A DNA stretch of 64,000 nucleotides from Sorghum bicolor (GCF_000003195.3 NC_012876.2:42472135-42536134), one strand, 5' to 3'; positions 48,449 to 60,651 are shown, counted from the first letter of the stretch. Notes: generated by a model not told the origin, from the letters alone. A program made the numbers and translations.

Positions 48449-48466
48449 AGCTCCCCCAAGCTTAAC
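48449..48466 (-). other. Polypurine tract of element E
   Basis: On the minus strand GTTAAGCTTGGGGGAGCT abuts the left LTR. It contains the 12-mer AGCTTGGGGGAG (48451-48462). Confidence 0.8.
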
Positions 48467-50600
48467 CTTTGCTCGTCCCTGAGCAAAGATGAACTCAAGA
48501 ATTTCTGCAGTGGTTTCAATACATGCGTTCAAACAAGATCTCATCTCTGGGTTAGGGTAAACTGTTAAGATTTAAATTTAAATTTACTCATTTTTCCTTC
48601 CACCATGGGGCTTGCAACCGTCACTTGTGTCTTGAGTAGTTAAAAGATAGAACGGTCTAGTCAAGCGCCATGTCTCTTGTTCTTGATCAACTATAGCTCT
48701 GGACTTTTTGCAGATTTTCAAATAAAACTCAAAGATTCCTTGTATGACTCTCTCTAGTCTCTCTTTTGTGGTATTTCTGGATCCTTACCAAGGCAATAAA
48801 GGTGTATGCCTTCTCTCAAAGTATATGGTATTTTTGGTATGTGGCATAGTGGCATTGCCTTCTCTCTCACCCTACTCTAATAAGGTTTTGATATCTAGAG
48901 CTCATAGGTGGGAGACAGCTAATACATACTTACAAGATATTTATTGCATAGTCAAACCATGGATCCAGAAGAACAAGTCAATAAGTCAAATCAAGATGTG
49001 CATGTGTGGCGAATGAATGGTGTATGGTAATGATGGTGATAACAATGGTGAAAGTCTAATTCTACTTGTGCTCTTTTGAGGGGATACATACCTTCCTTGC
49101 ACTTTGAAGCTTTTTGAGGGGAATGAGATGCTCTATATTTTCCTTTTTTTCTTTTCTCTCAGGTGGGTATCTTGTACCCCTAATTCTACTCTCGTACACT
49201 TGTCCATTTTTACCTCTCGTCTCACTTTTTCTTTTCTTTCGAGGTTTCGGGCACTTGCCCCTTTTTATTTCCTCGTATTTATTTTCTTTCTTTCTCTTTT
49301 TTTTTAGAGCACTCATCTCATGAGATAATATAGCAAGTGGTAGTAACAAGATAACTTGAGAATTTATTTCACAGGGGAAAACAGAAATGTTTTTGGCTAT
49401 TCTCTCCCGGATTAGGAGTAGAATATTTTTAGGTGATTCTAGAGATGGAAATGAGTGGATATATGTGGATGCGTACTTCCGGAGTAGAAGCACCATGTAT
49501 GAGTGAACGTGCAAGTGAATCTTGATTTAACCACATGACAAGCTCCTAAGGGTCTACACAGCTTGACCACACTCAATGCTCATAAGCAGTAAAAAGTAAA
49601 TGTGTGGCTCAAAGTCTAGCAAGCATGTATATATGGCTGTGGTAGGAATTTAAACTCTCATCATACAGGAACTCATCATGCAACATTTTAAAGATTTTCA
49701 AAGATAAAATTCTCCAGAATTCTAGCATCTCTAGGAACAGATAAACAGCAGCTCAACCTTCCCATATCATATCCATTAACGACTTAGACTTTAGATCAAG
49801 TACTCTTCCCACAAGTTCAAGTTTAGAGCAAATCTTAATTAATATCAGTCATGCCTAAACTTGAGAGAGATTTCAATTTTGAGAACTAGCCATGGCAGAG
49901 CAATTATTCATCATTTCCATGTGAGAGCTTATCATGAGGGTTCATAGCAAACTTTATTTATTTATTTATTTAGCAAACTAAGCTAAGATATATATAAGCA
50001 AAAAAAAATCTTTATTTGGGATTATATGATTATGCATCTTTTTATTATTAGAGTAAAGTATAAACATGAGTAGAATACTTAGCTGGATAAATGGAGGTGC
50101 TCTCCCCCAAGCTGGATTTCGACATAATTTCTTCTGATGTAGCTAGCAGGTGGCGGAGGTGTATTTAAATGTCGGCAGCACCCTGACAGTGATTAGGATG
50201 TTCTCCGTCTGCTAGTCTTCTTTGATCCTTGAATTCTGTGGAGCTCAAATAGACAACAAAGCTTTGTGGAACTGCATAAATATCTAGGCTTTATCATGTT
50301 GAGCCTCCTCAATAAATGTTACTCATTAGCAGGATCATAATTTTATTTTTATAATTTTATTTTTATAGGACAGGAATATATTTATTTCATTTTTATGCCA
50401 CCACAGTGAATGTACTTATGGGTTTTATGCCATGAGCATAATCACATGGGGCTTACTATTTTTATTTTCTTTTCAAGATGATATGAACCTGATTAACTAA
50501 GCAAACTATTTTAAATAATTGAAAAGAAAAAGATAGCTACCAAGTTTACCTCTTGGCAAGGCGTTCGGTGTTTTTAAGTGTTCCGAACGGAACTCTCCAT
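48467..50600 (-). other. Non-coding 3' region of element E
   Basis: The counterpart of D 37920-40044 in reverse. Exact PPT-like 12-mer at 50102-50113. The GA-rich segment (minus) lies at 49110-49310, within a minus frame of 150 codons (49514-49062) whose core resembles the frame in D. Confidence 0.75.
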
Positions 50601-51193
50601 TTTCTCAGTCGTCCTGGGATTCGCTCGTCCTCGGATTCGCTGGATGGAGTAGTCGGTGGTTCCGGCGGTGCCTGCTCTTCGTGTAAAACTATCTTCTCTC
50701 TCCACACCTGACTCGGTGCTACGGTCTCCTCAGGATAGTTCTGTTCAAGCTTTATGTCTTCAAACCTTACTACTTCTCCTTCGTAGTCTGCTCATCCGTC
50801 CTTGATGATTTGCCTCCTCTGGTTGCGGTTGTGTCGTCTTCTTCTTGTCCTGACCTGCTTAGAGTCCTCAACTATATAGTTAATGTCAGTAAAATAGCGG
50901 CGTACCTTCTCAGAGAGGAAGTGCATGTGGTCTTCTCCGGTTCCAATGTAGATGATTGCTTTAACGGTGCTGAGGAACGGTCTTCCAAGGATGATGGGTG
51001 GATCATTCTCGTCTTCTCCTATGTCAATAACTTTAACCTTCCGGAATGTCTGATCTGCCATCTGGAGCTGAATGTATGTCGGTTTTAGGAGCATGGTTCT
51101 GAATAGGAGCTGATACATGACTGGGTCATCCTTTTTGGTCAGGAACGGTGACTTAAGTCGACGATTTTGACCTCCTTGAACTGGAGTGACCAT
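50601..51193 (-). pseudogene. Second protease domain of element E, active site deleted
   Basis: The minus frame keeps MVTPVQGGQ, LKPTYIQLQMADQTF, PPIILGRPFLSTVKAIIYIG and the Arg-rich tail (RTRRRRHNRNQRRQ). Compared with F it lacks about 105 bp around 51115, which removes the DTGSG active site, and about 57 bp near 51037. A TGA near 50792 (TGG in D) cuts the tail; the remaining ~190 bases to 50601 match the acidic end of the frame in F. A dead copy of domain 2. Confidence 0.82.
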
Positions 51194-51765
51194 CTTAGCT
51201 GACTTGGTCCAAATTTGTTGTTCCTGTTCCTCCTGTTGGTCCTCTTCCTTGGTTCATGTCGGGATTGCTCTAGGATTTGTGTAGTCTTGTTCTCAAAGGA
51301 AAACGTCTTCTTCCTCCCCTTGATGTAGAAACTGATCTTGGCAGCACTAGCGTAGATGATAGCTCCCGAGGTGTTCAGGAATGGCCTCCCTAGGATGATG
51401 GGTGCCCTCTTATCAGTACCAGTCTCTATCACCACGAAGTCTGCTGGGGCGTACAAGGTACCAACTCGGACGCAGAGGTTCTTCAATATTCCCTTTGGGA
51501 AACTTAGCGTACGATCTGCAAGCTGCAAACACATGGCTGTTTCTAATAAAGGATGTGTAAAGAATTTTTCATAGAGTACCCTGGGCATAATGTTGACGCT
51601 GGAGCCAAAGTCATAGAGTGCTTCTAGGAAGTCCACCATGCAGATGGAGATCAGGATGACGAGGCGTCCTAGATCGTCTCTCTTGACCAGCAGAAGGTCA
51701 GTAATTACTTCCTCAAGCATCTCAGGGCAGTGATTGCCTGAGTGTCGAATATCTCCTGTGTGTTT
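51139..51765 (-). pseudogene. Zinc-knuckle remnant and first protease domain of element E
   Basis: On the minus strand the last part of the knuckle (HSGNHCPEMLEE) runs straight into the protease (ITDLLLVKRDDLG). The Asn-rich and coiled-coil parts present in D are deleted. The active site reads DFGSSVNIMP (about 51615-51586) and the end motif APIILGRPFL. The frame is lost by one base near 51217, just before domain 2. Apart from that, domain 1 has no stop. Confidence 0.82.
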
Positions 51766-53176
51766 GTGCTCGTAGATCTAGGTTCTTCACTTGGTGGAGT
51801 CTGGGAGTTGTAAAAGTCCTTCATATTTTGCTCGTAGTGTACCTGCTCATAAAGACAAGGCAGAGATCAAGTGCATGGGCCCTGTTGGTGGAAAACACCA
51901 ACAGAACCAAAGGTGTATATGTTCTCTCTAACCTTAAGCATAGTGAGCAAGACAAAGTTGATGGATAATAAGATCATGAGTGTAGCATTTAAAACATTTG
52001 TCAGATCAAATCGCTCAACCTAATGGAAAGATAATCTATCTATATTTATGTTGTTTTTTTTTATAAAATATATCTTCCAAAGATTGAGTGTGCAACATTT
52101 TAGTTCATAAGATTAGGAGTGTGGGATCACAAAGGTGGAAGGACTAAACATGTTGAATCTATTGGGTTGGTTAATCTAGAGTTGTAAATCATACATGTTT
52201 GTCTCTTTATTCATGTGAACGCTAGAACCAAGGAGAAACTTATAAAAGTGATAGTCAAGTACCTTAAGATATTACCTTACTTGAAGAGTGATGGTATAGT
52301 ATCACCTTGTGGAAGCTTTCCTCTCTTAGCGGTTGTGCATCGTGTTTGTGGCACCCTCCATGGATCATCTCTTGTGAGCTATGCCTTCCTCGTGCAAATT
52401 GTTAAACTTCATGTGTCTCTCTCTTTGTCTCCAATGTGAGTTTATCTCAGGACTTCCCAGGTCGATATTGAAAGTTTTCTTGCAGGGGTTAGTCCAACAA
52501 AATATCCAATATCTACTATAGCATACTATCGGCTCAAAGATCAACCTAGACACCATGTCTAATTTGGTTTAGGAGGGAATTTTAACCTAAGCATCATGCT
52601 TAATTTAAAATCCTTTGGAAGTAAGATCATCATTCCTAAACTAAGCACCAAGCTTAATTAAGAGATAAATGAAACTACTCCAAACCTAGACATATACTAA
52701 AGCAAATAAAGGTAGCATGAGAGCATTTATAGAGATCTACTTAAGTGGAGATGAAGTAGTGTGATCAGTATTTAACAAATTGAGCATGTCTCAAAGGTAG
52801 GGACAACCAACATAGCAACATGGCAAAGAATGTTTTTATGTAAAGTACTCCCCCAAGCTTGAATTTTGCAAAATTCAAGTTTGGATGAATTTAATTCAAT
52901 GTTGTATGATGATTGGTTGGACATACCTTGTGCTTGTCATTCATCCGATCTTCTTGCTCCAATCCTGAAAAGGTTAGTGACAAGAATACCCGAAGGAATA
53001 TTTTTACAATTATCCTTATATGCTCAATACACAAGGTAATGTTGCAAATAATTTAAAAGCTCATGTTATAATCTGATCAGTGCTTGTTTTAGGACACTAA
53101 GCTTGTCCTTGGGAAACCATCAATTTATGTCGGCGAAGTGGTTTCCCCTCCAACGCTGACCTATATCAAGATCAAC
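51766..53176 (-). other. Non-coding segment of element E shared with element C
   Basis: Reverse counterpart of C 41848-43240. Exact PPT-like 12-mer at 52848-52859. No convincing frame. Confidence 0.72.
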
Positions 53177-53372
53177 TCAACGAGATCTGCAATATTTAAT
53201 ATAGACATATGCATCGACAACCGCCCTTTTAAAGTTTTTATAAATAGAAAGGAAGTGGGGGTTGGAGATCTCGAATGTGGTGATGTTGGAGAGACCAATG
53301 GATTGTGAAGATGTTGCATATGAGCATGGAGTAAATGAAGTGGCTATGAAATAAATTCCATGATCATTAATG
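53177..53372 (-). pseudogene. Residual gag C-terminus of element E
   Basis: About 60 codons (NDHGIYFIATSFTPC ... KYCRSR, stop at 53177) match the end of the element C gag. The capsid body has been deleted: the leader after the PBS joins directly to this tail. The upstream part of the open frame (to 53530) runs through leader, PBS and LTR and is not coding. Confidence 0.75.
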
Positions 53373-53485
53373 CTTAGAGTGAAATCCATGTGGTGTGGTG
53401 AAAATGGTAAGGTGAGTGTGGTAAAAAAAAGGAAAATAAAAAGGATACACGGACGACTTGGTTCAAAACTAGCACAGCTACCGTT

Positions 53486-53502
53486 CCCCGGCAACGGCGC
53501 CA
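53486..53502 (-). other. Primer-binding site of element E
   Basis: The minus strand reads TGGCGCCGTTGCCGGGG, 7 bases from the right LTR. Confidence 0.88.
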
Positions 53503-53509
53503 GAAAGCT

Positions 53510-54789
53510 TGTTGGGTATTTTAAACGCAAACAGAAAAATCCGCAAGCGCACGGATACCGATGTAGCTTTCACCCGGAAGTATTCCAGAGTATCGATTTT
53601 CTACAGAGAACGTGAGTGTACTAATTAAGATCCAAGATCGCCCAAGGATAACTATATAATTATGTTTGGTGGGAAGAGAGGAAGTTTCCTGAGAGTTCTC
53701 TAGTTGATCTAAGAATCAAGAATTACTTCAAGATTATCTATTTCGGGACATCAGAGCACTAACCACAGAAAGAGATGAGAAGGGGGCTAGGAAGGTCTGA
53801 CTACGGTCCTACAAACACCGATCCGAACGTGGTGGAATACGTCAACCGTTAGGGCTGTCACTACCCTAAGGCTACCACAACAATCCGCAGGATTGGGTGC
53901 AATTCCAGATAATTGCAAGACTAAACACCATGTCTAATCTATTAATTACTACTCTAGCGTTATAAAGACTAGAGCACTTGATGCAAGTGGGAATCCAATA
54001 AATAACTTGAATGTACATAAAAGTAATTAAAGAACTCAGGAATTATGAATTGAAGAACCTGGAGAACGATGAAGAACGAACCAGTTGCTGCAAAAGTATA
54101 ATGTTGAGGAAGATCCGACAGATCCGGCTCCTCCTCCGCTCTCCTCTTCTCTCTCCCTATTTTCTTGATTACAACTAGAACTAACTAGAACTAGAACTAG
54201 AGGAACTAGAACTAGAACTAGATGAACTAGAACTAGATCTAGATGAACTAGAGGTAGAACTAGAAGAACTAGAGGGATCCTCTCTACTTGGATGAAGAAT
54301 TGAAACCCTAGCTTTGATTCTGTAGAAGAGGTATGCTCTCCAGGGGCCAGGGGGCCTTGCTTACATAGTCTTTTCAGATGAATCTGGGCCGTCGGATCAA
54401 ACCGACATTAATCGCACGGTTTTCCTTGGTCCCTTAGGTCGGTGGAGCACGATCCGCGAAGTTGAAGCTGATTGGTTACTGTAGCTGGGCGGGCACCCAA
54501 GGGACTTGGGCGGGCGCCCTGCCCCCGGGCCCGATCGGCCTCCCGTTCGTTCCCGTGGCTTCTGGAGTCTTCTAGATGGTAGAAAATTGCGCGGCACGTT
54601 AATATCTCTATGTAAACCCGACGTGTGGGCCTTTCTTTCATATTTCCTGATAACCCCCTGCAGAAATAGACAAACACCAAAACTCGTAGAATTCTGTCAG
54701 ATAAAACCCTAAGTCTAGGTGTTGGCTGTATATAAGTCTTTTTCCATAATTAGTTGATGGTTAAATGTGAGCATTAAGGACCGTCAACA
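53510..54789 (-). repeat. 5' LTR of element E (right copy)
   Basis: Nearly identical to 47171-48448. The GAACTA-type repeat is at about 54168-54278. Plus ends TGTTGGGTATTTT and GACCGTCAACA. Confidence 0.93.
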
Positions 54790-55374
54790 GCTGGCGCAGC
54801 TGGGCCAAGGCCCAAGGCCAGAGGAGGGAGTGCTGGGGCTGGGACTGGCCGAGAGTGGGCCACAAACTGGAGCAGGCCGAGACTGAGGGAGGGAAAAGAA
54901 AATCCCTTTTCTTTTTGTAAAACAACATTTCTAAACTATTTTACTAAACTAATTTCAAAACCCCTTTTTGAATTCCTAATTTGAGATTACTTTGGAGCTT
55001 GTTTTCTTCACTACTTTTTTTGAAAACAAAACCTATTTTCTTTTAAACATATTTTTCAATTATTCTTGACTCAAATTTGAATCAGGTTTCAAATTAAGGT
55101 TTTATAGCGCTATTTTTAAATCGAGAAGGACCTAATCGTGGCTTACTCAAATTTTGAAATTTATTTTTCTCACACAAGCCAAACAAAGCTACAACAGAAA
55201 ACACACATCAAATAAAACACCCTCCACTTAATTCAATAAAATTCCACATTGTTCTCATTTTATAAAAACAACAATTAATAAAAAATCTTGTAATATTTTA
55301 GAAAAATTTTAAATCCTTATTTAATTTAGTATTTTCTAATAATAATCCAAAATTAAAAATTTTGGAGTGTTATA
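54790..55374 (-). repeat. LTR4, third fragment
   Basis: Continues LTR4 after element E, matching LTR3 27521-28099 and ending TTTTGGAGTGTTATA at 55374. It abuts array 2 with TTAGAG, the same junction as LTR3 with array 1. Confidence 0.85.
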
Positions 55375-57931
55375 TTAGAGAACATCAAGATATACAGTTG
55401 ATATATTGTCCATTTTTCCATTTGGATAAATTCGAGCCAATCCTATGCACATGTGTTTAAATTCCAAGACGGGTTTTGGTCAAATGACCCATTTGATGAC
55501 TTCAAATGAAAAAATTTTGAATTCTAAGATGTTAGAGATCATAATGATCCAAACTTTTTATATAGACAATTTTTCCATTTGAGAAAGTTTAAGTAAACAA
55601 TTCCAACCAAATCTTGAATCTCACACAAACTATATGAAACTATATGTGAGAATTGTGGATTTTCAACTACACCTTCCCATCACTTTGTCAAATGCAAAAA
55701 TGTTCTATATATTAAATGTGTATCTTGATGAGTGGAACAATATTGGTATTCATGACTTTCCCAGTCGACACCATCTAGGGTTCTGAAAACCAGTGCGTGG
55801 CTATGAATTCTTCCAAAATTCAAAATTGAGTGCTTCAAACTTTTCCAAGTGAAAAGTTGACCATTAGACCAAATGTAGAACCTGATGAGTGTAACAAACT
55901 TTGTATTCATGACTTTTCCATTTGGGACCATCTAGGGTTCGGTCAAAGTGTGTGTTTCTAAAAACCAATGCTTTGACTTTGGTCAAACTTGGTCAAATGA
56001 CCCATTTGATGACTTGAAATGAAAAAATTTTTAATACAAAGTTGTTAGAGATCATCAAGATATACATTTGATATATTGTCCATTTTTCCATGGATAAATT
56101 TGAGCCAGTCTTATGCACATGTGTTTAAATCTAAGACAAGTTATGGGCAAACTTGGTCAAATGACCCATTTGATGACTTCTAATGAAAAAAATTTGAGTT
56201 CCACGATGTGAGAGATCATAAAGATCCAAACTTTTTATATAGACATTTTTTCCATTTGAGAAAGTTTACGTAAACAATTCCCACCAAATCTTGAATCTCA
56301 CACAAACTATATGAAACTATATGTGAGAATTGTGGATTTTCAACTACACCTTCCCAACACTTTGTCAAATACAAAAATGGTCTACATATTAAATGTGTAT
56401 CTTGATGAGTGGAACAATATTGGTATTCATGACGTTCCCAGTCGAGACAACCTACGGTTCTGAATACTGGTGAGTGGCTATGAATTCTTTCAAAATTCAA
56501 AATTGAGTGGTTCAAACTTTTCCAAGTGAAAAGTTGACCATTAGACCAAATGTAGAACTTGATGAGTGTAACAAACTTTGTATTCATGACTTTTCCATTT
56601 TGGACCATCTAGGGTTCAGTCAAAGTGTGTGTTTCTAAAAACCAATGTTTTGACTTTGGTCAAACTTAGTCAAATGACCCATTTGATAACTTGAAATGAA
56701 AAAAAATTGAATACAAAGTTGTTAGAGATCATCAAGCTCTACAATTGATATATTGTCCATTTTTCCATTTGGATAAATTTGAGCCAATCCTAGGCACATG
56801 TGTTTAAAATCCAAGACGGGATTTGATCAAACTTGGTCAAATGACCCATTTGATGACTTGAAATAAAAAAAATTTGAATACCAAGTTGTTAGAGATCATC
56901 AAGGTCCAAACTTTTTTATATAGACAATTTTTCCATTTGAGAAAGTTTAAATAAACAATACCCACCAAATCTTGAATCTCACACAAACTATATGAAACTA
57001 TATGTGAGAATTGTGGATTTTTAACTACATCTTCCCAACACTTTGTCAAATGAAAATAATGGTCTATATATTAAATGTAGATCTTGATGAGTCGAACAAT
57101 ATTGGTATTCATAACTTTCTGTCGAGACCATCTAGGGTTCCGAAAACTGGTGCATGGCTATGAATTCTTTCAAAATACAAAATTGAGTGCTTCACACAAA
57201 TCCAAGTGAAAAGTTGACCATTAGACCAAATGTAGAACTTGATGAGTGTAGCAAACTTTGTATTCATGACTTTTCCATTTGGGACCATCTAGGGTTCGGT
57301 CAAAGTGTGTGTTTCTAAAAACCAATGCTTTGACTTTGGTCAAACTTGGTCAAATGACCCATTTGATGACTTGAAATGAAAAAATTTTGAATACAAAGTT
57401 GTTAGAGATCATCAAGATATACACTTGATATATTGTCCATTTTTCTATTTGGATAAATTTGAGCCAATCCTATGCACATGTGTTTAAAATCCAAGACGGG
57501 TTCTGGTCAAACTTTTTCAAATGACCCATTTGATGACTTCAAATGAAAAAATTTTGAATTCCAAGATGTTAGAGATCATAAAGATCCAAACTTTTATATA
57601 GACAATTTTTCCATTTGAGAAAGTTTAAGTAAACAATTCCCACCAAATCTTGAATCTCACACAAACTATATGAAACTATATGTGAGAATTGTGGATTTCC
57701 AACTACACCTTCCCATCACTTTGTCAAATGCAAAAATATTTTATACACTAAATGTGTATCTTGATGAGTGGAACAATATTGGTATTCATGACTTTTCTAG
57801 TCGACACCATCTAGGGTTCTAAAAACCAGTGTGTGGCTATGAATTCTTTCAAAATTCAAAATTCAGTGCTTGAAACTTTTCCAAGTGAAAAGGTTAGCAT
57901 TAGACCAAATGTAGAACTTGATGAGTATAAC
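55375..57931. repeat. Tandem array 2, unit about 680 bp
   Basis: The GAC(GGG/AAG) marker lies at 55468, 56135, 56815 and 57495, i.e. spacings of 667, 680 and 680. Same unit as array 1, with substitutions and small indels scattered among units. The last unit is cut at 57931 by an LTR. No conserved coding frame. Confidence 0.88.
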
Positions 57932-58998
57932 TGTAACAGAACCGCCCAAATTATAAGAGATTAAGCCTAATAGTGACCATTTTGGCAGTCAAACTATCAA
58001 GCTTAAGCCCATATAATCCCGGTAGTCCGTGAAATCTCGAACGATTTCAAACCACAACTCGTACATACAGCCAAGATCGTAATAAGTTCAGCGGTCACCA
58101 TTCACCGTTACATTCAGTTCACAACATTCATCACATACATCGGAGTCACTTAAAGTTATTACAAACCAAGTTCATGAGTAGCGGAAGCTTCATAGTTTTA
58201 AAATAACACACACACTTAGTCTGATACAGTGCCATAGTTTGATCATTCCCACAAAAGCAAAAGAGGAGGTAGAGTGGCCATCGCCCTTGGTCTAGTCATC
58301 TCCCATTGCTGGGTACAAGTAGTGAATGCAATAACCAAAGTACTTCTGCCCATCTGCAAAACAACTTGGAGTGGAACCCTGAGTATGAGAATATACTCAG
58401 CTAGACTTACTTGTCATAAACCAAAAATAAAAGACTCTTCAAGGATCATGAAGGCTGTATAGTTGGGTAGCTGAAACCTTTTTGCGTAAAAGCGCTACTC
58501 AACTAGAATTATAACCTAATACCCTTCTTTTATTTATTTAGCTCAGGTTAGGTATTATTACCTATCATCTAGATCTGCACCTGTACTATTGCAAACAAGT
58601 GTTGTGATATGATAGTACCTTATCATAGCATTCACAAAACATTACTTATCATAACCCAAGTGTTCCATAGTCGTTACTATGAGGACGAAGCTCAAGTCAA
58701 GTGCTCACTATCCAGGAGCGATGGTGATTCGAATCGATTTCTGACCAGCTGGCGAGTTATTCCCCACACAAACCACACTCACTGATCAAGTGAGCTACAG
58801 ATCACCGTATTACACTATCCAGGACCAAATCGCGGGTTCGGTAGGCACCGCCAGTACCTGAGGACCGTTCCGGCGACCGAGGTATCCAAGGTATACCAAG
58901 GTTGCGCACCGTGCCCTCGTCGTTCTCCGCAACCATCACCAATACAGCGCATGGCGGCTCGACTCCTGGCCCGGATAGTGTTCAGGCTTCGCGGTTGG
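57932..58998 (-). repeat. LTR fragment related to element A, reversed, inserted in array 2
   Basis: Starts TGTAACAGAACCG. The complement of the end of LTR A reads TGTCACAGAACCG, and similarity continues through CCCATATAATCCCGGTAGTC and a block with a conserved hairpin (58380-58399) to GGCTTCGCGGTTGG, which matches the complement of LTR A near 7965. It is clearly diverged, so a related family. Element F interrupts it at 58998; the rest should lie right of F, outside the window. One plus-strand frame (58902-59168) crosses this boundary and is spurious. Confidence 0.82.
58380..58399 (-). other. Hairpin in the A-related LTR fragment
   Basis: TGAGTAT, loop GAGAAT, ATACTCA: a perfect 7-bp stem. 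Against LTR A a C-G pair is replaced by T-A with pairing kept. Confidence 0.7.
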
Positions 58999-60651
58999 TG
59001 TTGGGCATTCTTAACGTCACTACCAAAAGTAGACTTAGTTTTCTATTTCTGATAACGACGCCAAAAATGCCAAACCTATCCCTCATGCCACTTAAGCCAA
59101 GTTGTCATCCCCAGCATGACATGACAGACGCGGTATTGAAATATGCAATTGCTCTTCTGAATGAATAATAAATGAGATCTGCAAGCGCACAGATTAATAC
59201 CGATGTAGCATTTTAACTGGGAAGTATTCCAGGTGTCGTTATTTATATTTTTACCACTAGGAAGGGATTGCTAAACATCAATGTTGGTTATGGAATGGAA
59301 TATAGAATTGAGTATCTATCATTGCATGTATAATTGAGAGCATCGATCTATCTCTTTCATACAGGGATAAGTGTCACATAAAATATATATAAAGTATGAA
59401 TGGTGACAAAGATAATTAATCTGATCAGCATAACTTAGCCACATATAAATATGATAAGCACCTCAATTAGATATTCTAGCAAGTCATTAGCATGGAATTA
59501 GGACGAACTACAAGAATATTTCCTAAGTTATTCTTAACTATACAGTCTAGCATATCATAGTTAGTGCAATTATACTTGGCAAACATTGCGAGACAGGACT
59601 ACGCCCATGCATAGTGATATTATCAAGGAATATGAGAAACATCGCAATCACTCCCTTGTAATAATGTTGCGCTGCCAGCCCTATACACGAGAGGGGGACG
59701 ATATAAGAATCAATGGAGCTGTCACTACCACGAACTACCCCGCGATCTGGCATATAGGGTACAATCGCAGATAAATACGGTATAGGCACCACGCCTACAC
59801 AATACTTATCATTTACCCACTGTACACATGGATAAATGCTATACGATCCTAAACATGTATATAATTCCAATCTAACTAAGCCAAGTATATAACTATGATA
59901 AACTAAGAACAATATAATTGCAAATATAAACAAGTAGAGCAAAGTCATAATCAATATATTGAAGTAGAACAAAGTCATATTCATAATATTGAAGAACAAA
60001 GATGAACAATTGAAGAACAAGAGAGGAATTACCAAGAATCCTCTTGACAGATCCGGAAACCAATCGAAGATTGACTCCTTCTAGTTCTAATCCTATGTAG
60101 CTATGCTAAACTAGAGATCTAATTGATGTGGTGGCTCTAGGGCTTGATGAGAGGCTTCTTCTCCCAAGATGAATAATGAATTAGGGGTCAGAGCTCCTCT
60201 CCTCCAGGGGCCAGGGGTCTGGTTATATAGTCCTTCCAAGTGAATGTGGGTCGTTGGATCAAACCGACATTAATCGCACGGTTTTCCTTGATCCTTTAGG
60301 TCGGTGGAGCATGATCCACAAAATTGAAGCTGATTGGCCCCGAGGCCAGGGCGGGCGCCCAAGGGGGGAGGGCGGGCGCCCTGCCCCCGAGCCCGTCCGG
60401 TCTCCCGTTCGTTCCCGTGGCTTCTGGACTCTTCTAGATGTAAGATAATTGTGTGGCACGTTAATATCTCTATGTAAACCCGACGTGTGGGCCTTTCTTC
60501 CACATTTCCTGATAACCCCCTGTAGAAATAGACAAACACCAAAACTCGTGGAATTCTGTCAGATAAAACCCTAAGTCTGGATGTCGGTTGCATTTGGATC
60601 CTTTTCTTTGTTTATTTGATGATTAAATTTGATACTTAAGGACCGTCAACA
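58999..60651 (-). repeat. 3' LTR of element F (1653 bp)
   Basis: Plus ends TGTTGGGCATTCTTAACG and GACCGTCAACA. TATA-like TTATATA at 60223-60229. GC boxes at about 60350-60382 (two copies). A 162-codon minus frame (60035-59547) corresponds to the 138-codon frame in the LTRs of D. Confidence 0.9.

Larger units (their letters stand above)
47171..54789 (-). mobile_element. Element E: Athila-like non-autonomous element, complete, TSD GCTGG
   Basis: LTRs 47171-48448 and 53510-54789, with GCTGG on both flanks (47166-47170 and 54790-54794). Minus orientation: PBS complement of 53486-53502 by the right LTR, PPT by the left. The LTRs differ at only about twenty positions of 1280 by eye, so it is the youngest complete insertion here. 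Inside are a C-like segment with only the end of gag, a D-like zinc-knuckle remnant and two damaged protease domains, then the shared 3' region. No capsid, RT or integrase. Confidence 0.94.

Noticed and set aside
53373..53530. N-terminal part of the minus frame 53530-53177, with a hydrophobic FIFLFFTTLTL stretch like a signal peptide
   Set aside because: It translates LTR, PBS and leader sequence in front of the residual gag tail; the signal-like stretch is a coincidence of the leader.
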